From Selenomonas sp. (lineage in GTDB: Bacteria; Bacillota; Negativicutes; Selenomonadales; Selenomonadaceae), in NCBI GenBank assembly GCA_003518745.1, contig DOYB01000053.1:1-7734 (forward strand): 7,734 nt of DNA, in the 5' to 3' direction. The translations under genes were made by a program, and so were the position numbers. Of this stretch, positions 1 to 6,233 are shown piece by piece; position 1 is the stretch's first letter, and each line of letters starts with the position of its first letter. Under the pieces are notes generated by a model. The model was not told the DNA's origin and made no database searches. It saw only the letters and a list, made by a program, of their open reading frames with translations.

Positions 1-1282
1 TCACCAATGCGTTTTTACCATCATCCTCCATATTCATATCAGGATTATAGACATAATAGCAACCTCTTCCTGCCACCTTTGCCTGATACAAGGCAAGGTC
101 AGCATGCTGCATCAGTAAATCCAGAGAATCTGCCTCCTTCTCCGAAAAGGCTATGCCCGCGCTGACCGAGAGCTTCTGCAGTTCGGGGTCCAGCTGGTAG
201 TAGTTCAGAAGCCGTTCCATAAACTCGGCTACCTTGTCCTCCACCTGTTCCCTGTTCCCCTTGAATTCTGAAACCATCAGGAACTCGTCTCCTCCAAGAC
301 GCACATTCATCGCGTCCTTGAAAACGTCCTGCATCACCGCTGAAAAAATCATCAGCGCCGCGTCTCCCGTCTGATGACCATAGGTATCATTGACATGCTT
401 GAAGAAATCCAAATCCAACATCACCATAACCAGCTTCTGCCCGGACCATTTGGAATCCACATATTCCTGCATGTACCTGCGGTTGGCAAGGTTTGTCAGA
501 GAATCGTAACGGGCCATTGCCATAATAGTCTGCTGATACTCATGTTCCTTGGTAACATCCCTTGCTATGCCCAAGGTTCCTATTATGGTACCGTCCTCCT
601 CGAATATGGGCGTCTTATAGGTCTTAAGCTTGCGAAGGCCGTTGGCTCCCATGACCTCCTCATCGAAAAGACAGGTTTTGCGCGCCTTTATGACCTCATC
701 CTCCGTCTCAACGCATACAAAATCAGTTTTTTCGTACTCTTCACGGGAGATACCCCAAATATAATAGTGATCCTTGCCCGCGATATCCTCTTTGGTCTTG
801 CTGACCGTATCGCAAAAGGCGCTATTCACCTTCCAGTGGATACCATTCATATCCTTGTACCATACCAGGTCAGGCAGAGTATCTATCGTCTGTTCCAGAT
901 AGTTCGCGCACAGCCAGGCTTCCTTATCTGCCTTCAGCCTGCGTTGGAGCTTCCCAAAGCGGATTCTGGCAAGCTCCACAGGATCGTCCCCCCGCCAAAA
1001 GTCGTCCATTACCGAAAGCTCATCCTCAGAAAAGCAGGAAAATTTCTCGCCACACAGAACGCAGATACTTGACTCACCCGCGGCTTCCCTCACTGCCTTA
1101 GGGGAAAAGGGGGACGACGCATGAAATATTACCACCTGCTTTTTTCCCGTCTTAAGCTGTGACAAATCGGAGAGTTCCCGAAATTCATGCTCAAACCGCT
1201 CCAAGGGCTCCAGTTTTTTCCACTCCTGTACATAATCCTGGCGAATCCCCGCGGTCCAAAAAGTAATCTTGGAATGATACAT
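1..1282 (-). CDS. PAS–GGDEF diguanylate cyclase, C-terminus cut by window edge
   Basis: This enzyme should condense two GTP into cyclic di-GMP. I translated 427 residues; the frame is still open at base 1. Residues 255 onward are a GGDEF domain: metal site D290-L-D292, the ND-x-YGH segment at 298-303 and the signature RLGGDEF at 328-334 are intact, so it should be active. The RxxD inhibitory site expected just upstream is replaced by F-K-D-A (321-324), so product feedback is probably lost. Residues about 127-247 read as a PAS domain (LPDLVWYKD, then GTLGIARDVT before the GGDEF linker). Residues 1-120 resemble a degenerate receiver without the phospho-acceptor Asp, and carry C74-x2-C77-x5-C83. 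No signal peptide or membrane helix is seen, so it is probably cytoplasmic. ATG 1282 follows a GGGAGGA site at good spacing. The gene lies 24 bp after ribD and is probably co-transcribed with it. An EAL domain could follow beyond the edge. Confidence 0.93.
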   Translation of the reverse strand, partial: MYHSKITFWTAGIRQDYVQEWKKLEPLERFEHEFRELSDLSQLKTGKKQVVIFHASSPFSPKAVREAAGESSICVLCGEKFSCFSEDELSVMDDFWRGDDPVELARIRFGKLQRRLKADKEAWLCANYLEQTIDTLPDLVWYKDMNGIHWKVNSAFCDTVSKTKEDIAGKDHYYIWGISREEYEKTDFVCVETEDEVIKARKTCLFDEEVMGANGLRKLKTYKTPIFEEDGTIIGTLGIARDVTKEHEYQQTIMAMARYDSLTNLANRRYMQEYVDSKWSGQKLVMVMLDLDFFKHVNDTYGHQTGDAALMIFSAVMQDVFKDAMNVRLGGDEFLMVSEFKGNREQVEDKVAEFMERLLNYYQLDPELQKLSVSAGIAFSEKEADSLDLLMQHADLALYQAKVAGRGCYYVYNPDMNMEDDGKNALV

Positions 1283-1306
1283 TGGCAGATATCCTCCCTT
1301 ACTTAC

Positions 1307-2398
1307 TTACTTTTTTACATAACCAGTCAGCAAAAGGTCCCCTTCTATCATTTCCACTGTGATATTTTCAAGTTCTACCGCTTCCGAAAGCTCTCCGAAG
1401 CCCTCTCCCTCCACAGGAGAAAGGGCTTCTGCTCCGCCCACCAGTTTTGGCGCGATGAAGGCGAAAACCTGATCCACAAGCCCCTCCTTCAACATTGAGA
1501 AGTTGACCGACCCACCGCCCTCAACCAAAACCGAAAGCAGGTCACGCTCTCCAAGCTGCTTCATCAAAAGGGAGAAGTCCACCCTTGGACCGCTGCCCGA
1601 AACCAAAATCTCCGCCCCCTCCCCGCGAAGGGCTTCTATCCGCTTCTCCGGCGCCATCTCAGTGACCGCTATGATGGTCGGAGCCAGTTTGTCCCGCAAA
1701 AGCTTTGAATCAAGCGGCGTTCTTCCCATACTGTCCACGACAATGCGAACGGGATTCTTGCCAGTCCCATCCGGAAGCCTTGTGGTAAGGCTTGGATTGT
1801 CTGCCAGCACTGTTCCTATCCCCACCAGTATGCCGTCAAAGCAATCCCTCAGCTCATGGACCCGTCTGCGGGATGCTTCGTTTGTAATCCATTGTGACTT
1901 TCCTGCAGCCGTCGCAATCTTACCATCCAGTGTCATAGCAGTTTTAAGAGCAACAAATGGCCGTCCTGTTGTGATCCATTTCAGGAAGGTACGGTTCAAT
2001 CCGCGGCATTCCTCCTCCAGAACCCCACATTCGACCTCTATGCCCGCCGATTTCAATATGTCTATTCCCTTGCCGGAAACAAGGGGATTGGGGTCCTCCA
2101 TTCCTATGACCACACGGCTGATTCCTGCCTCCGCTACCGCCTTGGCGCAAGGCCCCGTCCTGCCATAGTGGGCGCAGGGCTCCAAAGTGACGTATAGGGT
2201 TGCCCCCCTAGCCAGCTCCCCGGCCATCTCAAGCGCATGTATTTCAGCATGGGAGGTTCCCGCCTCCCTGTGCCAGCCCTCCGCAATGATACGCCCCTTA
2301 CTGACGATCACAGCTCCCACCAGTGGATTGGGCGAGGTTCTGCCCTCGGCATTACGGGCAATCCTCAGAGCTTCACGCATAAATGCCTCATCCCTCAC
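1307..2398 (-). CDS. ribD: Bifunctional riboflavin biosynthesis deaminase/reductase RibD
   Basis: RibD deaminates the pyrimidine made from GTP by GTP cyclohydrolase II, then reduces its ribosyl side chain with NADPH, two steps of riboflavin synthesis in the cytosol. With the start chosen here the protein is 363 residues, the family's usual size. The N-terminal deaminase shows the zinc site HAE (50-52) and PCAHYGRTGPC (74-84). The C-terminal reductase shows KTAMTLDGKIAT (152-163), DNPSLT (200-205), VEGGGSVNFS (292-301) and APKLVGG (316-322). I chose GTG at 2398 because GGAGG lies 8 nt upstream and the protein then begins VRDEAFMREAL, like the short N-termini of relatives. An open frame continues upstream to 2524, but it runs through the attenuator hairpin and is unlikely to be translated. 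It is preceded by an FMN riboswitch. Other rib genes are absent from this window; the next gene is a diguanylate cyclase. Confidence 0.97.
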   Translation of the reverse strand: MRDEAFMREALRIARNAEGRTSPNPLVGAVIVSKGRIIAEGWHREAGTSHAEIHALEMAGELARGATLYVTLEPCAHYGRTGPCAKAVAEAGISRVVIGMEDPNPLVSGKGIDILKSAGIEVECGVLEEECRGLNRTFLKWITTGRPFVALKTAMTLDGKIATAAGKSQWITNEASRRRVHELRDCFDGILVGIGTVLADNPSLTTRLPDGTGKNPVRIVVDSMGRTPLDSKLLRDKLAPTIIAVTEMAPEKRIEALRGEGAEILVSGSGPRVDFSLLMKQLGERDLLSVLVEGGGSVNFSMLKEGLVDQVFAFIAPKLVGGAEALSPVEGEGFGELSEAVELENITVEMIEGDLLLTGYVKK

Positions 2399-2411
2399 GG
2401 GCAGTACCTCC
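2399..2411 (-). promoter_or_regulatory. ribD ribosome binding site that decides a GTG start
   Basis: On the minus strand GGAGG (2407-2411) sits 8 nt before GTG 2396-2398. The ATG at 2411-2413 overlaps this GGAGG and has no properly spaced site of its own, so the GTG is preferred. The site lies 13 nt after the T-run of the attenuator, so termination would remove it from the transcript altogether. Confidence 0.75.
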
Positions 2412-2423
2412 ATTCCTACATTC

Positions 2424-2458
2424 AAAAAAGCAACGCCCAAACTCTTCAGGCGCTGCTT
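2424..2458 (-). terminator. Intrinsic terminator of the ribD riboswitch (expression platform)
   Basis: Read on the minus strand, arm AAGCAGCGCC (2449-2458) pairs with GGCGTTGCTT (2428-2437), 10 bp including one G·U, around an 11-nt loop, and the hairpin runs into six T's (2424-2429). It lies between the FMN aptamer and the ribD ribosome binding site, which is the standard position of a transcription attenuator. Its 5' arm can also pair with TGCTGC at 2540-2545, on the 3' side of the aptamer's closing helix, giving a plausible antiterminator. Confidence 0.85.
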
Positions 2459-2539
2459 ATGCACAGAAATACTCATCAATGCAAAACAAACTTTTATCAT
2501 CCAGACTACAGAAAACGCTGCCAAAGACGAACCTACACC

Positions 2540-2650
2540 GCAGCATCTTCCTCACTGTCGGCACCGGAATTGCACCGATTCATGCCTATACAAACATCGG
2601 CTCGCGGGCTTTACCGCCGGTCGGGAATCACACCCTACCCCAAAGCTGTT
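2540..2650 (-). ncRNA. FMN riboswitch (RFN element)
   Basis: The minus strand contains the hallmark conserved blocks of the RFN aptamer in order: GGGGTAGGGTG, TTCCCGACCGGCGGTAA, AGCCCGCGAGC, then CGGTGCAATTCCGGTGCC followed by GACAGT. These form the helices of the six-way FMN-binding junction. The closing helix P1 is approximate here: CAGC (2645-2648) can pair with GCTG (2541-2544). FMN binding is known in this family to stabilise P1 and so free the downstream terminator. Here a terminator is present before ribD, so the predicted behaviour is that high FMN stops transcription of ribD and of the cyclase gene behind it. Confidence 0.97.
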
Positions 2651-2662
2651 TCCATACTCAAC

Positions 2663-2691
2663 ATGATACCATACAAAGAGTTCAGCGTCAA
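2663..2691 (-). promoter_or_regulatory. Sigma-A-type promoter of the ribD transcript
   Basis: On the minus strand TTGACG (2686-2691) and TATCAT (2663-2668) are separated by exactly 17 bp, close to consensus. The predicted transcript start is near 2656, a few bases before the riboswitch, as expected for an RFN leader. The -35 region overlaps one arm of a perfect 9-bp inverted repeat. Confidence 0.85.
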
Positions 2692-2711
2692 TTCCTTGAG
2701 AGGCTGAACTC
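2678..2711. repeat. Perfect 9-bp inverted repeat over the ribD promoter
   Basis: GAGTTCAGC (2678-2686) and GCTGAACTC (2703-2711) are perfect reverse complements, 16 bp apart. One arm fills the spacer and touches the -35 box of the ribD promoter; the other lies just upstream. It could be a protein-binding site or a weak hairpin ending the upstream ATPase transcript (only a short T-run, TTTGT, follows on the minus strand). A chance occurrence of this size in a window this long is possible. Confidence 0.45.
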
Positions 2712-2780
2712 GAAGAATGCCTGCCGTAGATCCTATTTCTGGCGCTTTACCATGTTATGCTCACTTAATCATGATCTATT

Positions 2781-3980
2781 TTATTCTTTGGCACCCAAAA
2801 GCCAGTCAAGTGCGTAAACTTGTTGTATACCATCATGAGAAACAGGTGGAACTAAATCCATGGTGATAAGGTACCTTTTATAGTAATCTTTTACTTTTTT
2901 CAATGGAGCCAATTCTCTCCTTAAAATAGAGCCATCATTATCAACGACAGTAAAGGCTACTTGATAATAGCATGGTTCTCCATTTTGCATTGCTACGAAA
3001 TCTATTTCCGTATTACCAACCTTGCCAACATAAACTTCATCCCAGCGTCTTTTTAATTCCAAGTATATTATGTTTTCCAAGATATGGCCTATATCTGCCG
3101 GTTTATCCCCCAAAACCATTTTTCTCAATCCAATGTCTACGGCATAATATTTTCCACCAGTCTTTAAATATTCTTTCCCTTTTATGTCATATCTATCGGC
3201 TTGATAAAATAAAAAACTCTCCTGTAATGCGCTAAGATATTTTTCGACTGTTGGTACGGTTGTCTTCGTACCCATAGAAGTCAATGTATCAGCTATTTTT
3301 TTTGTTGAACATGGATTGCCGATATTATCAAATAGAAATCTGGTAAGCTTCTTTAATAAATTTTGGTCAGGGCATTTTTTTCTTGCAATTATATCTTTAA
3401 GCAGAATTGTGTCATATATACTGCTAAGATACTGATTTACATACATTTGGTCTTCAATGTTATTGACGTATGGAAATGAGCCATTTTGCAAATACTTCAC
3501 ATAAAGTCGTTCCGGGCTCTGTTCTGGGTATATTGCAGCATATTCCGCAAAAGACAGAGGCTGCATCTTTATCTTGACATAACGGCCAGAAAGCAATGTG
3601 GCTAACTCGCCTGATAACATATTGGAGTTGGAGCCGGTTATATAAACATCACAGTTATCCCTTACATATAGGGCATCTACGGCTTTTTCAAAATCCTTTA
3701 CTTGTTGTACTTCATCTATGAATATGTAGTTTGTACCCTCTGATTGAAGCCTGTCCATAAAATACTTGAGCAGTTGGCGGTAATTGGTTATGTCTATTCC
3801 TTCGAATTCTTCAAGGTTCAGAAATATGATATTTTCTTCCGGAACCCCTGATTGTTGCAGCTCCTTACGAAATAGCTTCAGCAGGGTTGATTTTCCACAA
3901 CGTCTAACTCCGGTTATAACCTTGATAACATCATGGTCTCTCCAATATTGCAACTGCTTCATAATTGAGCGTTCTATCAT
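2781..3980 (-). CDS. AAA_14/DUF4143 family ATP-binding protein
   Basis: This belongs to the large family of AAA ATPases joined to a DUF4143 domain; the cellular role is not established. Of 399 residues, the N-terminus carries Walker A GVRRCGKS (24-31), Walker B YIFIDEVQ (85-92) and the sensor-like ITGSNS (114-119). The C-terminal part contains the usual nuclease-fold-like block YLELKRR...TEIDF (about 306-328), but the expected E-x-K is Q-V-A (340-342), so that site is probably non-catalytic. I chose ATG 3980: AGGTG lies 6 nt upstream, and the longer frame to 4016 would start inside the promoter. No partner toxin or antitoxin gene is adjacent. It is clearly AT-richer than its neighbours (bases 2881-2940 are 30% GC, 2941-3000 38%; bases 5401-5460 in der are 60%), suggesting horizontal acquisition. 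Confidence 0.9.
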   Translation of the reverse strand: MIERSIMKQLQYWRDHDVIKVITGVRRCGKSTLLKLFRKELQQSGVPEENIIFLNLEEFEGIDITNYRQLLKYFMDRLQSEGTNYIFIDEVQQVKDFEKAVDALYVRDNCDVYITGSNSNMLSGELATLLSGRYVKIKMQPLSFAEYAAIYPEQSPERLYVKYLQNGSFPYVNNIEDQMYVNQYLSSIYDTILLKDIIARKKCPDQNLLKKLTRFLFDNIGNPCSTKKIADTLTSMGTKTTVPTVEKYLSALQESFLFYQADRYDIKGKEYLKTGGKYYAVDIGLRKMVLGDKPADIGHILENIIYLELKRRWDEVYVGKVGNTEIDFVAMQNGEPCYYQVAFTVVDNDGSILRRELAPLKKVKDYYKRYLITMDLVPPVSHDGIQQVYALDWLLGAKE

Positions 3981-4001
3981 GTTTATCACCTTTTTAAACT
4001 G

Positions 4002-4030
4002 ATTATATAATAACAATCAATTTTCCACAA
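4002..4030 (-). promoter_or_regulatory. Promoter of the ATPase gene
   Basis: On the minus strand a perfect -10 TATAAT (4002-4007) lies 17 bp after TTGTGG (4025-4030), a weaker -35. The predicted start is near 3995, leaving a leader of about 15 nt with the ribosome binding site. The -35 box shares four bases with the palindrome at 4027-4059. Confidence 0.75.
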
Positions 4031-4059
4031 GTTTTTAAACTATCATTTTAAAAACTTGT
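4027..4059. repeat. Perfect 13-bp inverted repeat next to the ATPase promoter
   Basis: ACAAGTTTTTAAA (4027-4039) and TTTAAAAACTTGT (4047-4059) are exact reverse complements around a 7-bp centre. No T-run follows on either strand, so it is not a convincing terminator. Its position on the upstream edge of the -35 box suggests an operator or activator site, or a cruciform-prone element. Confidence 0.75.
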
Positions 4060-4276
4060 AGGAATCCCATCCAGAGCCGGTACTTTGGGATAGGATTCTA
4101 TTGGTGTATTAAATAGGACATAATCATCCGATTTTCGCCAGCCCTTACACGAAAACTAAGCTCATCTGCGCCCTGCCCCTGCGGGACTAGCTTTGCGTCG
4201 CGGGCTTGATTTGCTAATTTTTCATAGTAAAATATTAAGTAGGGACTGTGAAGCAGAGCAACATTTTGGAAACAGT
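4060..4276. other. Hairpin-rich intergenic region, no convincing gene
   Basis: This 217-bp stretch between plsY and the ATPase promoter holds several inverted repeats: GAATCCCATCC (4062-4072) with GGATAGGATTC (4088-4098), one mismatch; TTTTCG (4132-4137) with CGAAAA (4150-4155); AAGCT (4158-4162) with AGCTT (4189-4193) enclosing a GC-rich core; and GACTGT (4244-4249) with ACAGTC (4272-4277, reaching one base into the plsY stop codon). GC-rich blocks (about 4167-4205) alternate with AT-rich ones. On the minus strand one frame stays open from the plsY end down to a TAG near 4110, but without an ATG and ribosome binding site at its beginning. It may be a structured RNA, a dispersed intergenic repeat or the remnant of a lost gene. 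No classic T-tailed terminator for plsY is visible. Confidence 0.5.
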
Positions 4277-4858
4277 CTATATCTTGTTCTCCGTCCCATT
4301 CCTGAGCCTGTCAATGTTGGCGCTGTGACGCACCGTTATGAAGGCTGCGGCAAGGAGACCGAAAAATACGTAAGCAGCAGGATATCCAAATACCAGGGCC
4401 AGAACCGGCACCAGGCAGGCTGCTGCGATAGAGCCGAGTGACACGTATCTGGTACGGTATACAATGAGGAACCATACCACGAACACCAGCAGGGTGACAT
4501 CCGACATCAGCATGGCTATTACCCCAAGCCCCGTGGCAACTCCCTTGCCCCCCTTGAAGTTCAGGAACAGGGAACAGGAATGACCCACAATGGCCGCGAC
4601 ACCCGCAAGCACCATCGCAACCGGCGTGCCAATCAAGGCCATAGCCAGATACACACTCAGATAACCCTTCAGAAAATCCAACAGGAAAATCAATATGCCC
4701 GCGCCCTTGCCGATGGTCCTCCAGGCATTGGTTGCCCCAATATTGTGGCTTCCATATTTCCGGAGATCTATCTGCCACAGGAGTTTTCCAAACACCAGTC
4801 CGTTGGGTATGGAACCCAGTAAATAGCTGGCTATCAAAACCAATATGATGAGGCTCAT
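4277..4858 (-). CDS. plsY: Glycerol-3-phosphate acyltransferase PlsY
   Basis: PlsY is an integral membrane enzyme that moves the acyl group from acyl-phosphate to the 1-position of glycerol-3-phosphate, the first step of phospholipid synthesis. The 193 residues are very hydrophobic with several predicted membrane segments and the family motifs in order: GSIPNG (15-20), GSHNIGATNAWR (36-47), D61-F-L-K-G, GHS...FKGGKGVAT (92-109) and RHSANIDRL (177-185). Length is normal for the family. I chose ATG 4858, which shares its A with the der stop codon (TGATG) and has AGGAGG 7 nt upstream; a GTG at 4861 would be only 4 nt from that site. The overlap implies translational coupling to der. In many Firmicutes gpsA follows plsY, supplying its substrate; here it does not. 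Confidence 0.97.
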   Translation of the reverse strand: MSLIILVLIASYLLGSIPNGLVFGKLLWQIDLRKYGSHNIGATNAWRTIGKGAGILIFLLDFLKGYLSVYLAMALIGTPVAMVLAGVAAIVGHSCSLFLNFKGGKGVATGLGVIAMLMSDVTLLVFVVWFLIVYRTRYVSLGSIAAACLVPVLALVFGYPAAYVFFGLLAAAFITVRHSANIDRLRNGTENKI

Positions 4859-6189
4859 CACTGTTCCTCCTTTTCTTCTCTGCTCCGCACAATCAGCTTA
4901 AGCGGCGTGCCCTCAAAGCCATAGCTTTCCCTGAGACGGTTCTCTATGAACCTCAGATATGAGAAATGCATCAGATTGGGCTCGTTTACGAAGATAACGA
5001 ATTTCGGCGGACATATCCCCACCTGTGTCATAAAGAGCAGCTTGAGCTGACGCCCCTTGTGTGTAGGCGGCGGATTGACGGATACAGCATCCCTGATCAA
5101 TTCGTTGAGTACACTGGTCTTGATACGCATGGACTGCTGCTCCGCAACGAAGCGCACCAGATCCGTAATTCGGTTTATACGCTGTCCCGTAAGGGCTGAT
5201 GTGTATATCACCGGCGCGTACTGGAGGAAACCAAGCTGTTCCCTAAGATCATCGGTGAACCGCAGGGTTGACTTGTCATTCTTATCAGGGAATATGTCCC
5301 ACTTATTCACGATGATGACAGTCCCTTTGCCCCCCTCATGGGCATATCCCGCGATTTTCTTATCCTGCTCCATGATTCCCTCCGCGGCATTTATGACCAT
5401 GAGCACCACATCCGCCCTGTCTATTGCCCTGAGGGACCGCATTACACTGTAGCGCTCCACAGGCTCGTCTATCTTGCCCTTTCTTCTCATGCCGGCAGTA
5501 TCTATAAGGGTATACTTCATGCCGTCCTTGGTGAAGTGGGTGTCGATGGCATCCCGCGTCGTACCCGGCACGTCGCTGACTATGACCCGCTCCTCGCCAA
5601 GTACCGCGTTCACTATGGAAGACTTCCCCACATTTGGCCTTCCTATGACCGCTATGCGTATCTCATCTTCATCACGAGGTTCATCTTCGTTATCCGGAAA
5701 GGCCTTCACGAGTTCGTCCAGCAGATCCCCCAGATTCAGTGAGTTGGAGGCGGATATGCCAATTGGGTCCCCAAGTCCAAGATTATAGAACTCGTAAATA
5801 TCCATCTCCTGCTTGGGGCTGTCAACCTTGTTGACAGCGAGTACCACAGGCTTCTTGGCGCTTCTCAGCAACTTGGCGATCTCCTCATCCGCCGAGGTAA
5901 GGCCTGCCCTGCCGTCCACTATGAAAAGAATGACATCTGCCTCCTCCATAGCGAGCTGTGCCTGTTGTCTCATGGAGGTAAGTATGTGATCCCCTGCCTC
6001 CAGTTCGATACCGCCTGTATCGATCATGGTGAATTCCTGCTGAAGCCATTCAGCATCCATATAAATCCTGTCACGGGTAACCCCAGGCATATCGTCCACA
6101 ATGGACATACGGCGTTTGCCGATCTGGTTGAAGAGGGTGGATTTTCCCACATTCGGCCTTCCGACAATCGCCACAATCGGCTTGCTCAC
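4858..6189 (-). CDS. der: Ribosome assembly GTPase Der (EngA)
   Basis: Der is an essential cytosolic GTPase that helps mature the 50S ribosomal subunit. The 443 residues have the unmistakable two G domains in tandem. Domain 1: GRPNVGKST (10-18), DTGG (57-60), NKVD (120-123), SA (146-147). Domain 2: GRPNVGKSS (183-191), DTAG (230-233), NKWD (295-298), SAL (331-333). A KH-like RNA-binding domain occupies about 352-437, with a charged tail. All nucleotide-binding residues are present. I chose GTG 6189: an AAGGGG site lies 8 nt upstream and the protein then starts VSKPIVAIVG, as in relatives. A GTG at 6198 has its purine run directly abutting the codon. The stop codon overlaps the plsY start. Confidence 0.97.
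   Translation of the reverse strand: MSKPIVAIVGRPNVGKSTLFNQIGKRRMSIVDDMPGVTRDRIYMDAEWLQQEFTMIDTGGIELEAGDHILTSMRQQAQLAMEEADVILFIVDGRAGLTSADEEIAKLLRSAKKPVVLAVNKVDSPKQEMDIYEFYNLGLGDPIGISASNSLNLGDLLDELVKAFPDNEDEPRDEDEIRIAVIGRPNVGKSSIVNAVLGEERVIVSDVPGTTRDAIDTHFTKDGMKYTLIDTAGMRRKGKIDEPVERYSVMRSLRAIDRADVVLMVINAAEGIMEQDKKIAGYAHEGGKGTVIIVNKWDIFPDKNDKSTLRFTDDLREQLGFLQYAPVIYTSALTGQRINRITDLVRFVAEQQSMRIKTSVLNELIRDAVSVNPPPTHKGRQLKLLFMTQVGICPPKFVIFVNEPNLMHFSYLRFIENRLRESYGFEGTPLKLIVRSREEKEEQ
4866..4871 (-). promoter_or_regulatory. plsY ribosome binding site inside the end of der
   Basis: AGGAGG on the minus strand lies within the last codons of der, 7 nt before ATG 4858. The spacing favours this ATG over the GTG at 4861. 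Confidence 0.7.
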
Positions 6190-6195
6190 CTTTAA

Positions 6196-6203
6196 CACCC
6201 CTT
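6196..6203 (-). promoter_or_regulatory. der ribosome binding site that decides a GTG start
   Basis: AAGGGGTG on the minus strand lies 6 nt before GTG 6187-6189. This spacing and the resulting N-terminus match the family better than the in-frame GTG at 6196-6198, which lies inside this site. Confidence 0.65.
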
Positions 6204-6217
6204 ATCATCTACAATTT

Positions 6218-6224
6218 AGGAGGA
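6218..6224 (+). promoter_or_regulatory. Ribosome binding site of the TtcA-like gene
   Basis: AGGAGGA lies 9 nt before ATG 6234, a near-perfect match to the 16S rRNA tail. It confirms the start codon. Confidence 0.8.
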
Positions 6225-6233
6225 TATCATATC

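Noticed and set aside
374..1072. A 232-codon plus-strand open frame
   Set aside because: It is the antisense shadow of the GGDEF/PAS gene, whose minus-strand translation has clear family motifs.
2399..2524. N-terminal extension of RibD
   Set aside because: It would be translated through the riboswitch terminator, has no family similarity, and a better ribosome binding site precedes GTG 2398.
3981..4016. N-terminal extension of the ATPase
   Set aside because: It includes the -10 box and the leader; the predicted transcript starts after its first codon.
4027..4098. Terminator for plsY
   Set aside because: The two hairpins here lie about 180 bp or more downstream of the plsY stop codon, and neither is followed directly by a T-run on the minus strand.
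4110..4276. Short minus-strand open frame after plsY
   Set aside because: It has no start codon with a ribosome binding site, no recognisable family, and overlaps a hairpin-rich region.
6182..6208. Possible promoter for the TtcA-like gene (TTGCTC, TATCAT)
   Set aside because: The spacer is only 15 bp, and the predicted start falls almost on the ribosome binding site.
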